A model generated the notes under the pieces. It saw only the letters and a program-made list of their open reading frames with translations. It searched no databases and was not told the DNA's origin. This document shows, piece after piece, positions 1 to 9,160 of a stretch of 64,000 bases of DNA. Where the stretch lies: assembly GCA_019752575.1 (NCBI GenBank), contig JAIELW010000001.1, positions 186,001-250,000 of the forward strand, in the 5' to 3' direction. A program made the position numbers and the translations under genes. The stretch comes from Xanthobacteraceae bacterium (GTDB taxonomy: Bacteria > Pseudomonadota > Alphaproteobacteria > Rhizobiales > Xanthobacteraceae). Positions within the stretch are counted from its first letter, which is position 1. Each line of letters starts with the position of its first letter.

Positions 1-42
1 GCCGAGCTATTCTCCGTGATCTCGACGGAGGCCGGCGGATGA
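1..42 (+). CDS. C-terminal end of an upstream gene (partial)
   Basis: The first 42 bases stay open in frame 1 and end in TGA, giving 13 C-terminal residues. The stop overlaps the next start codon as ATGA, so the two genes are translationally coupled. The family cannot be read from so few residues. TIGR02186 genes are often preceded by a TauE/SafE-type membrane permease, which is only a contextual guess here. Confidence 0.5.
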   Translation, partial: AELFSVISTEAGG

Positions 43-806
43 TTTTACGCAAGACCCCTGCCTCGCTTGCCATCGCGCTGCTGCTCGCGCCCTTCACCGC
101 GCAGCTCGCGCATGCCGAGCGGCTTGTGACTTCGCTTTCCACGCATCGCGTGCTGATCAGCTCGAACTTCACCGGTACATCGCTCGTATTGTTCGCATCA
201 ATCGAGGACAGCGACGCCACGAAAGAGAAGCCGAAGAAATACGACATCGCGATCACCGTGCGCGGTCCTGCTGCGACCTTCGTCACGCGCAAGAAGGAAC
301 GGATCCTCGGACTCTGGGTGAACTACGAGTCACGGCGCTATCCGGATACGCCATCCTATCTCGCGGTGCTGACCAATCGCCCGCCTGCGGAATTCGGCCC
401 GCTAGAGTTGCAGACCAAACACAAGCTCGGTCTTTCCTTCGCGGCGCTTCCGCAGACCATTGCAGCAGACGAAGAATTCGGCGCGGCGCTTCTGCGCGTG
501 AAGAAGGCGGAAGGTTTGTTCTACGAGGAGACGAACGCAGTCACGTTTCTGACGCCGACGCTGTTTCGCGCGACCCTGCCGATCCCCGGCACCGCACCGA
601 CCGGGCCCTACGAAATCGACGTGCAGGTGTTCGCAAACGGCGCGCTTGCCGCGCAGCAATCGACGGCGATCGAGGTGGTAAAAACCGGCTTCGAAGCATT
701 CGTCGCGCAATCCGCGCGCGAAGCGCGGCTCGATTACGGTCTCGGCGTGGCACTGCTTGCCTTTGTTGTCGGAACGTTGGCGGGTCTGGTATTCCGTCGC
801 AGTTAG
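39..806 (+). CDS. TIGR02186 family membrane-anchored protein
   Basis: The 255-residue protein has an N-terminal signal peptide ending near the Ala-His-Ala around residue 26, an extracytoplasmic beta-rich middle, and a C-terminal transmembrane helix (about residues 232-252) followed by Arg-Arg-Ser. This layout and sequence match the alphaproteobacterial TIGR02186 family of unknown function. The start is fixed by the ATGA overlap with the preceding gene. The DUF6460 gene follows 18 bp downstream, so a small membrane-protein operon is likely. No catalytic motif is visible. The family call is from recognition and the function is unknown. Confidence 0.75.
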   Translation: MILRKTPASLAIALLLAPFTAQLAHAERLVTSLSTHRVLISSNFTGTSLVLFASIEDSDATKEKPKKYDIAITVRGPAATFVTRKKERILGLWVNYESRRYPDTPSYLAVLTNRPPAEFGPLELQTKHKLGLSFAALPQTIAADEEFGAALLRVKKAEGLFYEETNAVTFLTPTLFRATLPIPGTAPTGPYEIDVQVFANGALAAQQSTAIEVVKTGFEAFVAQSAREARLDYGLGVALLAFVVGTLAGLVFRRS

Positions 807-824
807 GATTTTCTGGAGGTTCAA

Positions 825-1097
825 ATGGCGGACGATGGACTGCGGCGTTTTCTCGGCGGCTCGCCACTTGCCGTTTTTATCAAGCTCGCGCTGCTTTCGA
901 TCCTCGTCGGCTTCGTGCTGACGGTAATCGGTCTAGACCCGCGCAACATTCTCTGGAGCGTCGAGGCGCTGATCCGCAGCGTCTTCAATCTCGGCTTCGA
1001 GGCGTTCGACTGGCTGTGGCGTTACCTGCTGCTCGGTGCCGTGATCGTAGTGCCGATCTGGCTGATCGCGCGGCTCCTGCAGTCGCGCAAGCGCTAG
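825..1097 (+). CDS. DUF6460-like small membrane protein
   Basis: The 90-residue protein has two hydrophobic helices (about 17-37 and 67-85) and a positively charged C-terminus, so it should be an inner-membrane protein. It resembles the DUF6460 family common in Hyphomicrobiales. A strong ribosome site (GGAGG at 814-818) sits 6 bp before the ATG. It lies 18 bp after the TIGR02186 gene in the same direction. Its last 4 bp overlap the end of pyrD on the other strand. Function unknown. Confidence 0.7.
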   Translation: MADDGLRRFLGGSPLAVFIKLALLSILVGFVLTVIGLDPRNILWSVEALIRSVFNLGFEAFDWLWRYLLLGAVIVVPIWLIARLLQSRKR

Positions 1098-2182
1098 ACG
1101 CCGGTACGCGAGGCTGCGGTCTCAACGGCGTCGCGTCCGACGATATCCTGGATCGAGCGGTGCTTGCCGCGATCCAGAAACAAGCTCAGACCTCGCTTGA
1201 TTTCGCGCGCGATGCCAAAGCCCTTGTAGATCATGCCGGTATAAAGCTGCACGAGTGTCGCGCCCGCGCGGATTTTTTTCCATGCAGCTTCGGGGGAATC
1301 GACGCCTCCAACGCCAACGACTGGGAAGGCGCGCTCGGCGCGGAGATAGGTTTCCGCAAGCATACGGGTCGAGAGATCGAACAACGGCTTACCCGACAGT
1401 CCGCCCTGCTCTTTTGCGTTGCTCTCGCGTAGCGAAGCGGGGCGCGTGATCGTGGTATTCGAAACGATCATGCCGTCGATCGCGCGTTTCCTTGCGATCT
1501 CGACGATATCGTCGAGATCGCCGAGCGCGACATCCGGCGCGATCTTCAGCAAAATCGGCTTTCTGCCAATACCCCTCTGTGCCGCGCGTTCGCGCGCTTC
1601 CATCACGCGTTTGACGAGTTCGTCGAGCGCTTCCGCCGATTGCAGGTCGCGCAGGCCGGGCGTGTTCGGCGAGGAGATATTGATCGTCAGATAGGCCGCA
1701 TATGGCGAGAAGATTTCGACACCTGCGACGTAGTCGGCGATGCGATCCTGCGAGTCCTTGTTCGCGCCGACATTGATGCCGAGAATTCCGTTCGGCTTGC
1801 GTCGCGAGAGCCGCGCGGCGGCGGAATGAAAGCCTTCGTTGTTGAAACCGAGCCGATTAATCACGCCCTCGTCGCGCAAGAGCCGGAACACGCGCGGCCG
1901 CGGATTGCCGCTTTGCGGCTTCGGTGTAATCGTTCCGACTTCCGCGAAGCCGAAGCCGAGCGCGAGCACGGCATCGGGCACTTCCGCGTTCTTGTCGAAG
2001 CCCGCGGCCATGCCGATCGGGTTCCTGAAGTTCAGGCCAAAGGCGGAGACGGAAAGCCGCGGGTCGTCGGCTGGGGTGGACCCCCTGGGCATCAGCGAAA
2101 GCGCGCGGATTGCGAGGCGATGCGCGTCCTCTGCCTCGAACAGGCGCGAGAACGGCAAGGCGAGATCGAGCAAAAAGGACAT
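1094..2182 (-). CDS. pyrD: Dihydroorotate dehydrogenase (quinone), class 2
   Basis: PyrD oxidises dihydroorotate to orotate in pyrimidine synthesis and passes electrons to quinone at the inner membrane. The 362-residue length and an N-terminal amphipathic segment (about residues 1-30) are typical of class 2. Visible motifs are the FMN/substrate stretch with GFDKNAE near residue 61, the NRLGFNNEG segment near 109-117, and NISSPNTPGLR at 168-178 containing the class 2 catalytic serine region. Glycine-rich phosphate-binding motifs follow near the C-terminus. It converges on the DUF6460 gene and diverges from the S24 regulator across 118 bp. Confidence 0.95.
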   Translation of the reverse strand: MSFLLDLALPFSRLFEAEDAHRLAIRALSLMPRGSTPADDPRLSVSAFGLNFRNPIGMAAGFDKNAEVPDAVLALGFGFAEVGTITPKPQSGNPRPRVFRLLRDEGVINRLGFNNEGFHSAAARLSRRKPNGILGINVGANKDSQDRIADYVAGVEIFSPYAAYLTINISSPNTPGLRDLQSAEALDELVKRVMEARERAAQRGIGRKPILLKIAPDVALGDLDDIVEIARKRAIDGMIVSNTTITRPASLRESNAKEQGGLSGKPLFDLSTRMLAETYLRAERAFPVVGVGGVDSPEAAWKKIRAGATLVQLYTGMIYKGFGIAREIKRGLSLFLDRGKHRSIQDIVGRDAVETAASRTGV

Positions 2183-2300
2183 CCGCGGCGGACGCTAGAG
2201 GTGGCTTCGCTGCACTGCAAGCGCAAGACAGGACTTGTCACCCGCTATGGAGGTGGTAAAGCGTATGGGTATATAATCCTCGCTTCGAATCGGAGCGCTT

Positions 2301-2930
2301 ATGCTGAGCCATAGTCAGGTCTGGGGTGCGGTGGACCGTATCGCCGCGCGCTATAATTTCTCGCCATCGGGGCTTGCGAAGGCCGCGGGGCTCGATCCGA
2401 CCACCTTCAACAAGTCGAAGCGCGTGACGGCGGACGGACGGCCGCGCTGGCCTTCGACCGAATCGATCGCAAAGGTTTTGGATGCCACCGGCGCCACCAT
2501 CGACGAATTCATCTCGCTGCTCACCAAGAAACCGAAGCGTCCCGCGCAGCCGGTGCCGCTGATCGGCTTCGCGGAAGCGGGCAGCGGCGGCTATTTCGAC
2601 GACAGCGGCTTCCCGGTCGGCTCCGGCTGGGACAAGATCAAGCTTCCCGACGTCGACGACGATCACGCCTACGCGCTCGAGGTCTCCGGCAATTCGATGG
2701 AGCCCTTGTATCGCAAAGGCGACATTCTGGTCGTCTCGCCCGCGGCGCCGCTGCGCAAGGGCGATCGCGTGGTCATCAAGACCAAGGGCGGCGAAGTGCT
2801 CGCCAAAGAACTAAAGAAGAAGACCGCGAAGACGGTCGAACTGAAATCGCTCAACCCCGATCACAAAGATCGCGTGCTGCCGATGAGCGATGTCATATGG
2901 ATCGCGCGGATCGTCTGGGCGACGCAGTAG
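2301..2930 (+). CDS. XRE-type HTH / S24 LexA-like peptidase regulator
   Basis: The 209-residue protein joins an N-terminal helix-turn-helix domain (about residues 8-75) to a C-terminal S24 (LexA/phage-repressor) domain. The catalytic serine lies in GNSMEPLY (about residues 130-137) and the likely catalytic lysine in the VLAKELKKK stretch (about 168-176). Such proteins bind DNA and can inactivate themselves by cleavage. Chromosomal copies with this layout are common beside pyrD in Hyphomicrobiales, so this is probably a host regulator rather than a prophage repressor. The start follows a weak ribosome site within the 118-bp divergent region. Confidence 0.85.
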   Translation: MLSHSQVWGAVDRIAARYNFSPSGLAKAAGLDPTTFNKSKRVTADGRPRWPSTESIAKVLDATGATIDEFISLLTKKPKRPAQPVPLIGFAEAGSGGYFDDSGFPVGSGWDKIKLPDVDDDHAYALEVSGNSMEPLYRKGDILVVSPAAPLRKGDRVVIKTKGGEVLAKELKKKTAKTVELKSLNPDHKDRVLPMSDVIWIARIVWATQ

Positions 2931-2971
2931 TCTCGAGATTCTTTTTTGTAGAACTCGGGTAGACCCGAGTT

Positions 2972-4615
2972 CTATGCCGAACGCGCGAGCGCGCCGTCGA
3001 TTATCGCAACGGTGTTCTCGACTCCATACACGGCAACGAACGAGCCGAAGCGCGGACCTTTCTCCTGCCCAAGCAGCACCTGGTAGAGCATGTTGAACCA
3101 GTCGAGCGAAACGCCCGGCTTGCCGTCTTTCGCCGCCTTCTTGTGATCGAGGAACGGTTCGCGGCGGCCGATTTCATAAACGACATCTTGAATCTGTTCG
3201 GCTGTAGCGCCCGTAGGCAGTTGCGTGAGCGCGTCGCGGAGATCGCTCAACGCCTTGCGCTCGCCCTCGTTCGGCCCGCGGAATTTCTTTTCCGGCAGCA
3301 CGAAGTCACGGAAATAATGAATTGCGTATTCCACGAGCTTGCCCAGCATCGGGTGCGTCTTTGCAGTGACCCCCGGATGATAGCGGCCGATGAAACCCCA
3401 GAGCGTTTCCGCGTTCTCCGCGTTCGATGACGAAACGAGCGTCAAGAGCATCTGGAAGGTGACCGGCATGTCCGGCTCAGGCGGATTGCCGGAATGGATG
3501 TGCCAGACCGGATTGCCGAGCCGGTGCTTCCAATCGTCCTGCTTACGATAGCCTTCGAGAAACTGCTGGTAGTCATCGACATTGCGCGGGATCACGTCGA
3601 AGTAGAGCCGCTTCGCGGCCTTCGGCTCCCTATACATAAAGAGCGAGAGCGATTCCGGGCTCGCGTAGCGCAGCCACTCATCGATAGTGAGACCGTTGCC
3701 TTTCGACTTCGAAATCTTCTGGCCCTTCTCGTCGAGGAAGAGTTCGTAATTGAAGCCTTCCGGCGGCGTGGCTCCGAGCGCGCGGGCGATCTCGCCGGAG
3801 AGCTTCACCGAGTCGATCAGGTCCTTGCCCGCCATTTCGTAATCGACGCCGAGCGCGGCCCAGCGCATCGCCCAGTCGGCCTTCCACTGGCATTTCACGT
3901 TGCCGCCGGTGACCGGCGTTTCGACTTCCTGGTTGGTGTCGGGATCGACGTAGGTGACCGTGCCGGCCGCGACATCGCGGCGGATCATCGGCACCTGCAG
4001 TACGATCCCGGTCGTCCTGCTGATCGGCAGGAACGGCGAGTATGTCGCGCGGCGCTCCGGCCCAAGCGTCGGCAGGATGATCGCCATGACCTTGTCGTAG
4101 GCGGCGAGCATCTTCAGAAGCGTGTCGTCGAAGCGGCCAGACGTGTAACACTCGGTTGACGACATGAACTCGTAATCGAAGCCGAAATGGTCGAGGAACG
4201 CGCGCAGCCGCGCGTTGTTGGCCGCGCCGAACGAAGGGTGCTCATTCGAGAACGGGTCGGGCACGCGCGTCAGCGGCTTGCCCAAATACGCCGCCAGCAT
4301 CTCCTTGTTCGGCACGTTGTCCGGCACCTTGCGCAAGCCATCCATGTCGTCCGAGAAGGCGATCAGCCGGGTCTTCACCTTGTCGTCGGTGAGTACGCGG
4401 AACGCGTGACGCACCATGGTCGTACGCGCGACTTCGCCGAACGTGCCGATATGCGGCAGGCCCGAGGGGCCGTAGCCGGTTTCGAACAGCACTTCGTCTT
4501 TCGGTTTTTTCTTCAGGCGCGCGACGATCTTCTTCGCTTCCTCGAACGGCCACGCATTCGAGGTCTCCGCCACTTCGCGCAAATTCGCTGCCAGGGCAGC
4601 CGTATCGGACGCCAT
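2972..4615 (-). CDS. lysK: Lysine--tRNA ligase, class I
   Basis: This enzyme charges tRNA-Lys. The 547-residue protein is the archaeal-type class I LysRS that replaces the class II enzyme in many alphaproteobacteria. The HIGH-type motif is HIGT at residues 55-58, preceded by PSGLP. The KMSKS-type motif is KISKS in the middle of the protein. The ATG at 4615 was chosen because a longer reading frame to 4699 would run into the end of the upstream gene and adds basic residues unlike the family. The purine-rich GAAGAAGA precedes this ATG. It lies 23 bp after the substrate-binding protein gene. Confidence 0.93.
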   Translation of the reverse strand: MASDTAALAANLREVAETSNAWPFEEAKKIVARLKKKPKDEVLFETGYGPSGLPHIGTFGEVARTTMVRHAFRVLTDDKVKTRLIAFSDDMDGLRKVPDNVPNKEMLAAYLGKPLTRVPDPFSNEHPSFGAANNARLRAFLDHFGFDYEFMSSTECYTSGRFDDTLLKMLAAYDKVMAIILPTLGPERRATYSPFLPISRTTGIVLQVPMIRRDVAAGTVTYVDPDTNQEVETPVTGGNVKCQWKADWAMRWAALGVDYEMAGKDLIDSVKLSGEIARALGATPPEGFNYELFLDEKGQKISKSKGNGLTIDEWLRYASPESLSLFMYREPKAAKRLYFDVIPRNVDDYQQFLEGYRKQDDWKHRLGNPVWHIHSGNPPEPDMPVTFQMLLTLVSSSNAENAETLWGFIGRYHPGVTAKTHPMLGKLVEYAIHYFRDFVLPEKKFRGPNEGERKALSDLRDALTQLPTGATAEQIQDVVYEIGRREPFLDHKKAAKDGKPGVSLDWFNMLYQVLLGQEKGPRFGSFVAVYGVENTVAIIDGALARSA

Positions 4616-4638
4616 TCTTCTTCTCTTATGGGACGAAA

Positions 4639-5529
4639 TCAGTAAAAGCCGACCGGGAAATAACGCAAATAGAGGTCGGTGAACACCCCGCGTTCCCACA
4701 GCCGGTAGAGCGCAAAGTTCAGCGCGCGGAGGAGCGTGTCGTTCCCCGGTTTCACCGCGATGCCGACACCCTCGCCGAAAAAGCGGCTTTCGGTGAAGGG
4801 GCCGCCGCGGAAATTACAGCAATCCGCGGAGTCCGAGCCGTTCAGCCAGAAGGCGAGCGCGATGCCGTCTCCAAAAGCGAGCTCCGCTTCGCCATTTTTC
4901 AGCGCCTCGAAGGCGGCGGCCGCGTTCGGATAACTCTTGATCGCGGTCTCCGCGAAGAAAATGCGAATGTAAGCCTCATGCGCGCTACCGGTTGCGACCG
5001 CAACGCTCTTGCCTGCGATCAGCTCCGGCGAGATATCCTTGAGCGGCGAATCCTTCTTCGCGGCAAAGCGTGCGGGCGTGCGATAGTAGCGGTCGGTGAA
5101 TTCAGCCTTCGCGCGCGCCTCGGGCGTAATCGCAATCGACGCGATCACTGCGTCGCCGGCATTGGCGTCGAGTGCTGCGAGCAAGGTGTCGAACCGGCGC
5201 ACCTGTACGGTGCAAGTCACGCCGAGTTCGTCGCAGATCGCGCGCGCGAGATCGACATTGAAGCCCATCGGCAGGCCGTTAGGCCCGCGAAAATGAAACG
5301 GCGGATAGTCGTCCTCGGTCAGAAAGCGGATGCTCGTCATGCGGCCGAGCGCGGGCTTCTCGGGACGCCGCTTCGGATCCCAGAAGCGGGGGACAAAAAT
5401 TTCCTGCGCCTGCGCGAGGGCCGCAAAACCAGCCCAGCCGGGCACCGCCAGTATTGCCGCCAGCGCACATATAAAGACGTTGCGCGAGAGGTGCCGCGCG
5501 AAGCAAGATAGCCGCCGGGGATTGCTCAT
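4639..5529 (-). CDS. Family 3 extracellular solute-binding protein
   Basis: The 296-residue protein has a signal peptide (cleavage near the Ala-Gln-Ala about residue 42) and a periplasmic binding fold of the amino-acid type. Family features include EDDYPPFHF near residue 72, the [15 protein letters not shown] stretch, and [21 protein letters not shown] near residue 130. No permease or ATPase gene is adjacent, so the partner transporter is elsewhere or the protein has a solitary sensing or binding role. The ligand cannot be read from sequence. Confidence 0.85.
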   Translation of the reverse strand: MSNPRRLSCFARHLSRNVFICALAAILAVPGWAGFAALAQAQEIFVPRFWDPKRRPEKPALGRMTSIRFLTEDDYPPFHFRGPNGLPMGFNVDLARAICDELGVTCTVQVRRFDTLLAALDANAGDAVIASIAITPEARAKAEFTDRYYRTPARFAAKKDSPLKDISPELIAGKSVAVATGSAHEAYIRIFFAETAIKSYPNAAAAFEALKNGEAELAFGDGIALAFWLNGSDSADCCNFRGGPFTESRFFGEGVGIAVKPGNDTLLRALNFALYRLWERGVFTDLYLRYFPVGFY

Positions 5530-5607
5530 TATCTATTGTAACCGCTTGCCGGCAGAAGCCGGAGGGATCATGCGGCTTTGTAAACGAGCGGTCCGGGGCG
5601 GGTAAAG

Positions 5608-7551
5608 TTGGCATTGGAGCCCTCGGGCAATTCGGCCAGCAATATCGAAGCCGGGGAACCTAGCGAGGACCGCGAGTCTTCACTGCGCTCTCCGGCGCAC
5701 ACCGGTTTTGCGGAACAAGCGGCTCTCTTTCGGCCCATTCTCCACCTCCCGGTCGAATTGCACGCGCTGCGCGGCCGGATTGATCCCGTCTTCCTGCGCT
5801 GGGCTGCCAACCGCGCGGAGGTCCTCGGCATAAGTGCCGACGTGGTGGTGCGGCGATGCGGCGTCATGCACCCCGACGCAATGCTCGATGCCTACGCGAA
5901 ATTCCTCAATACAACTGTCGATCCGCTGGAGGATGTTGCGCCGTCTCCGCTTCCTCTGGAAGAGCTGCTTTCGAGCGGCGTTCTGCAAGCGGGCTCACGC
6001 CCCGGTCAAGCCGGCCCGACAATCGCCTTGCTTAACGGCAACACAAAAAGAATCTGCGAACGTGTTGCTTCAGTTCCGGCGCTCGCTGAGAATTTCCGGA
6101 TCACTTCCCCGGAGCGGCTACGTGCATTTGCCGAGCGCTCGAATGCGCGTCAGCTTGCGGAGGGCGCTGCTTTCGGGTTGATGAAAGAAGCGCCCGCACT
6201 TTCCGCCGGCGTAGGGAATTTCGTGCACTATCGAAGCACGCTCTTGGCTTTTGTCGCGGCATTCGTGCTTCTGCTTTACTTCTCTGCTCCGGTCGCGCTG
6301 TTTTTGGTCGAGCTGATACTCGCCACAACCTTTCTTTCCTGGTCGGCGCTTCGGGTATTTGCCTGCTTCACGAAGCATAGGGAGAAAAGGCCGGCTTATA
6401 TCGAAGACCGCGACTTGCCGATCTATACGATTCTTATTCCGCTTCACCGGGAAGCGGGCGTAGTAGCCGAACTGGTCGAAGCGATATCCGCGCTGAACTA
6501 TCCGCGCGAGAAACTTGACGTGAAACTCGTTCTCGAAGCCGACGACCCGGAAACAAACGCTGCCATAAACGCGATCGTTCTCGACCCCTGCTTTGAGATT
6601 GTCTTCGCTCCGCCCGATGGACCGCGCACGAAACCAAAGGCGTTACGGGCGGCCCTGCCGTTCGCCCGTGGAGAGTACCTCGTCGTCTATGATGCGGAAG
6701 ACCGGCCGCATCCCAATCAGCTTCGCGACGCTTACGCACGGTTCCTGGCCAGCGGTGATCGGCTCGCCTGTGTCCAGGCGAAACTTGCAATCGACAACGC
6801 GTATTCTTCATTTCTCACGGCACAGTTCCGTGCCGAGTATTACGGCTTGTTTGATGTTCTGCTGCCCGCATTGGTACGGCTGCGCTTGCCGATACCGCTC
6901 GGCGGCACTTCCAATCATTTTGCCACGAAAGCGCTGCGGGAAGTCGGTGCGTGGGACCCGCACAATGTTACCGAAGATGCCGATCTCGGCATCCGTCTCG
7001 CGCGCTTCGGCTACCAAACCGATTTCGTCGATTCCACCACTTACGAGGAGGCTCCCGCCCATCTCGCCGGCTGGTTACCGCAACGGACGCGGTGGATGAA
7101 GGGATGGATGCAGACCTATCTTGTTCATATGCGTAATCCTTTCCGGCTGCTTAGCGACCTCGGAGCGCGCGGCTTTATCGCCTTCCAACTCCTGATCGGC
7201 GGGTCGGTGCTCGCCGCAGTCGTACATCCGATTTTTTTCGTTTGGCTGATCGCAGATGCTGCGTTCGGAACGCTTTTAGTGCCCGGTGAAACGGTTGCAC
7301 AATGGACACAGAAGTCGCTTGTCGTTTTGACGTTGCTCAGCGGCTATGCCGCTTCGGGCCTCCTCGCAGTCACAGGGATGCGCAGGCGCGGAGTTTCACC
7401 TTCGATTCGGATCGTGGTGATGATACCGATTTACTGGCTTCTTCTTTCAGCCGCGGCGTGGCGCGCGGTCTGGAAGTTTTTCACCGCGCCCTATCAGTGG
7501 GAAAAAACTGCGCATGGTGTCGTGAAGCGCAATAGACAGATTTTTCCTTAG
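5608..7551 (+). CDS. Family 2 glycosyltransferase, membrane-bound, processive type
   Basis: The 647-residue protein has an N-terminal soluble domain (about 1-170), two transmembrane helices (about 210-250), a GT-A catalytic domain starting at TILIPLHREAG (about 275), and a further membrane cluster near the C-terminus (about 520-625). Catalytic signatures are the DAED aspartates, TEDADLG, and QRTRW, a version of the Q-x-x-RW motif of processive synthases. It probably polymerises or transfers sugars at the inner membrane. The start is TTG at 5608 because recognisable domain sequence continues far upstream of the first ATG. Product polymer unknown. Confidence 0.85.
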   Translation: MALEPSGNSASNIEAGEPSEDRESSLRSPAHTGFAEQAALFRPILHLPVELHALRGRIDPVFLRWAANRAEVLGISADVVVRRCGVMHPDAMLDAYAKFLNTTVDPLEDVAPSPLPLEELLSSGVLQAGSRPGQAGPTIALLNGNTKRICERVASVPALAENFRITSPERLRAFAERSNARQLAEGAAFGLMKEAPALSAGVGNFVHYRSTLLAFVAAFVLLLYFSAPVALFLVELILATTFLSWSALRVFACFTKHREKRPAYIEDRDLPIYTILIPLHREAGVVAELVEAISALNYPREKLDVKLVLEADDPETNAAINAIVLDPCFEIVFAPPDGPRTKPKALRAALPFARGEYLVVYDAEDRPHPNQLRDAYARFLASGDRLACVQAKLAIDNAYSSFLTAQFRAEYYGLFDVLLPALVRLRLPIPLGGTSNHFATKALREVGAWDPHNVTEDADLGIRLARFGYQTDFVDSTTYEEAPAHLAGWLPQRTRWMKGWMQTYLVHMRNPFRLLSDLGARGFIAFQLLIGGSVLAAVVHPIFFVWLIADAAFGTLLVPGETVAQWTQKSLVVLTLLSGYAASGLLAVTGMRRRGVSPSIRIVVMIPIYWLLLSAAAWRAVWKFFTAPYQWEKTAHGVVKRNRQIFP

Positions 7552-7565
7552 AGCATTGTCGGCGG

Positions 7566-8150
7566 TTACAGCCGCCGCCTTAAATCCGCTGCCGCCGCAT
7601 CGGCCCCGCGTTTGAGGTTAAAAGGCGCGATGAATTTTCCCTGCTTATCCATCAGGTACACGATCGAGGTGTGGTCCATCGTGTAGCTGCCGCCCTCAAG
7701 CGGCACACGCTTGGCGTAGACGAAGTAAGCCTTCTTGATCGCCTCGATCTGTATTTCCGAACCGGATAGCGCGGAAATCTGCGGATGAAAGCTGGAGAGA
7801 TAAAGCTTCAGCTTCTCCGGCGTGTCGCGTTCGGGGTCCACGGTCACAAAAATCGCATTTACCTTCGCCGCATCGCTTCCCAGACGATTGAGAATTTCGG
7901 AAATCTCGAACAGCGTCGTCGGACAGATGTCGGGGCAGTGCGTGAAGCCGAAGAAAACCAAAAGCGGCTTGCCGAGGAAATCCGCGTCGGTGACGGTCTT
8001 GCCGTCCTGATTGACGAGCGCGAACGGGCCGCCTACCGAAGAAGGCCTGGTCACGTCTTTCGGCGCGAGCAGCATGACCCCCGCGGTCAACGCAAAAGCG
8101 CCAGTTACGAAAGCGGCAAGCAGAACCAAAATGCGGGCGGAGCGGCTCAT
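7566..8150 (-). CDS. SCO1/SenC family copper chaperone
   Basis: SCO proteins deliver copper or reducing power to the CuA site of cytochrome c oxidase in the periplasm. The 194-residue protein has an N-terminal membrane anchor (about residues 7-28), the CxxxC copper motif at Cys72 and Cys76 (HCPDICPTT), and the distal histidine in YTMDHTS. The ATG at 8150 begins right before the hydrophobic anchor; the longer open frame upstream overlaps the neighbouring small gene and is rejected. The end is 14 bp from the converging glycosyltransferase gene. The 55-residue gene is 8 bp upstream. Confidence 0.92.
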   Translation of the reverse strand: MSRSARILVLLAAFVTGAFALTAGVMLLAPKDVTRPSSVGGPFALVNQDGKTVTDADFLGKPLLVFFGFTHCPDICPTTLFEISEILNRLGSDAAKVNAIFVTVDPERDTPEKLKLYLSSFHPQISALSGSEIQIEAIKKAYFVYAKRVPLEGGSYTMDHTSIVYLMDKQGKFIAPFNLKRGADAAAADLRRRL

Positions 8151-8158
8151 GGAGTCTT

Positions 8159-8326
8159 TCAGAAGCAATAAGCGATGCCGGCCGCGATCATTTCGAAGAA
8201 CAGTTTGGTCCCGAACCAGACCCACATGATCCCGGCAGCGGCAGCCAGCGCGCCGAAGAATGCGGCCACGCCAAGAAGCAGCGGGCGCGTGGAATACGAA
8301 ACCATGTCGTTTGCAGGTTTGGCCAT
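8159..8326 (-). CDS. 55-residue single-pass membrane protein
   Basis: A short reading frame of 55 residues starts at ATG 8326 (MAKPANDMVS) and ends TGA at 8159. It has a short cytoplasmic head, a hydrophobic helix about residues 17-37, and a hydrophobic, cysteine-containing tail. It stops 8 bp before the SCO start on the same strand, so it is probably co-transcribed and could be a small oxidase-related subunit. That role is inferred from position only. Codon pattern matches the neighbours. Confidence 0.6.
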   Translation of the reverse strand: MAKPANDMVSYSTRPLLLGVAAFFGALAAAAGIMWVWFGTKLFFEMIAAGIAYCF

Positions 8327-8331
8327 AGGTC

Positions 8332-8469
8332 TTAGCTAGGGTGCGCTGGCGCACACGTCAATAAAGGCGGTTCCGCCGTCATTTGCCGCGGGTTACGCTG
8401 GGCGAACGCTCTGCCGGTAAACGCGAGAGGGCTCGCAAGGGCGCCTGTTACGAATTCCCGCCGGTTCAT
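8332..8469 (-). pseudogene. Tat-signal fragment (truncated gene)
   Basis: An ATG at 8469 with a good ribosome site (GAGGAG) opens MNRREFVTGALASPLAF..., a textbook twin-arginine signal peptide ending near AFAQ. The frame then stops after 45 residues, with no mature domain. It is probably the remnant of a secreted protein gene lost by deletion beside the tRNA. A tiny genuine exported protein cannot be excluded. Confidence 0.4.
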
Positions 8470-8490
8470 TCGCGGCTCCTCGCTGGGCAT

Positions 8491-8565
8491 TGGAGCGGGC
8501 GGCGGGAATCGAACCCGCGACATACAGCTTGGGAAGCTGTCGTTCTACCACTGAACTACGCCCGC
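8491..8565 (-). tRNA. tRNA-Gly (anticodon CCC)
   Basis: The minus strand folds as a full cloverleaf: acceptor GCGGGCG/CGCCCGC, D-arm TAGTTCAGTGGTAGA, anticodon stem ACAGC/GCTGT around loop TTCCCAA, variable ATGTC, T-arm GCGGG-TTCGATT-CCCGC, and encoded CCA. The anticodon is CCC (codon GGG). The 3' half is presumed chromosomal and the 5' half is presumed to be supplied by element 1, since the crossover core lies in the anticodon loop and stem. Confidence 0.95.
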
Positions 8566-8599
8566 AAAATCAGCACTTCTTCAACTATCGAAAATAGCC

Positions 8600-8620
8600 C
8601 AGGCACCTCTCAGGCACCGA
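8600..8620. repeat. E1 left arm-type integrase site
   Basis: CAGGCACC occurs twice with an 11-bp period (8600 and 8611), 60 bp inside the left core. The identical 21-bp block occurs at 37526-37546 just before the E1 integrase start. A paired direct repeat at both ends of the element fits arm-type binding sites of its tyrosine integrase. Confidence 0.7.
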
Positions 8621-8791
8621 TAGCACGATAAGCGCTTTGTCGCACTTCGCGCAAAATAGGCACTTTAGTCGAAACTAGTTTCGGTATTCCCGCGTGCAAA
8701 AGAATAGGGATTTGCATACGGTCTGCTCAGTTTTACAAGACAGGACCGTCGATCGGCTAGCGAGCCTCAAGGCTCAAGCCACGTTCGCTAC

Positions 8792-9016
8792 CTATTTCAC
8801 TTTCCTAGGTCTTTTCGGAATTTCTCGAATATATTCGCGAACCAATTTCCAGTAGAAATACTCTAAAAATTTCCTGCTACCACGCGCTCGATCTTCGAGC
8901 TCGCTGACGCTTGCCATCGCGCTATCCCCGTATTGATCAACAAGTTCTTGGGCCGCCTGTTTAGCATTCTTGGCGAGCGCGCGTATGCCTTGCACCTTCT
9001 CCACCAGATATTTCAA
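8792..9016 (-). CDS. Hypothetical 74-residue basic protein
   Basis: The frame starts at TTG 9016 with GGAG 7 bp upstream. The protein is predicted to be largely alpha-helical and has a strongly basic C-terminus ending RPRKVK. I do not recognise the family. It is the first gene inside the left end of E1 and is followed only by the left arm site and tRNA, so it could have an integration-related or accessory role, but this is position-based speculation. Confidence 0.45.
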   Translation of the reverse strand: MKYLVEKVQGIRALAKNAKQAAQELVDQYGDSAMASVSELEDRARGSRKFLEYFYWKLVREYIREIPKRPRKVK

Positions 9017-9030
9017 TGCCGCACTCCATC

Positions 9031-9057
9031 GCGGAATTCGCGGAATTCGCGGAATTC
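9031..9057. repeat. Three tandem copies of a 9-bp unit
   Basis: GCGGAATTC is repeated three times without interruption, creating overlapping GAATTC palindromes. It lies upstream of the 74-residue gene. It may be slippage-generated or an operator. Confidence 0.7.
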
Positions 9058-9160
9058 TTACATGGGACGATCTTCTCTGAAAGAAAAGTAACTGAAGCGA
9101 TCATGAAACGGATGATTTCGAAACGCGATCGCCCCAGTCGACGTGGCCAGATTTTCCGAA

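Noticed and set aside
2301-2930. Prophage repressor
   Set aside because: The S24 regulator has no phage genes nearby and sits among core chromosomal genes.
4615-4699. N-terminal extension of lysyl-tRNA synthetase
   Set aside because: It overlaps the upstream gene's end and is basic and unlike the family; ATG 4615 fits better.
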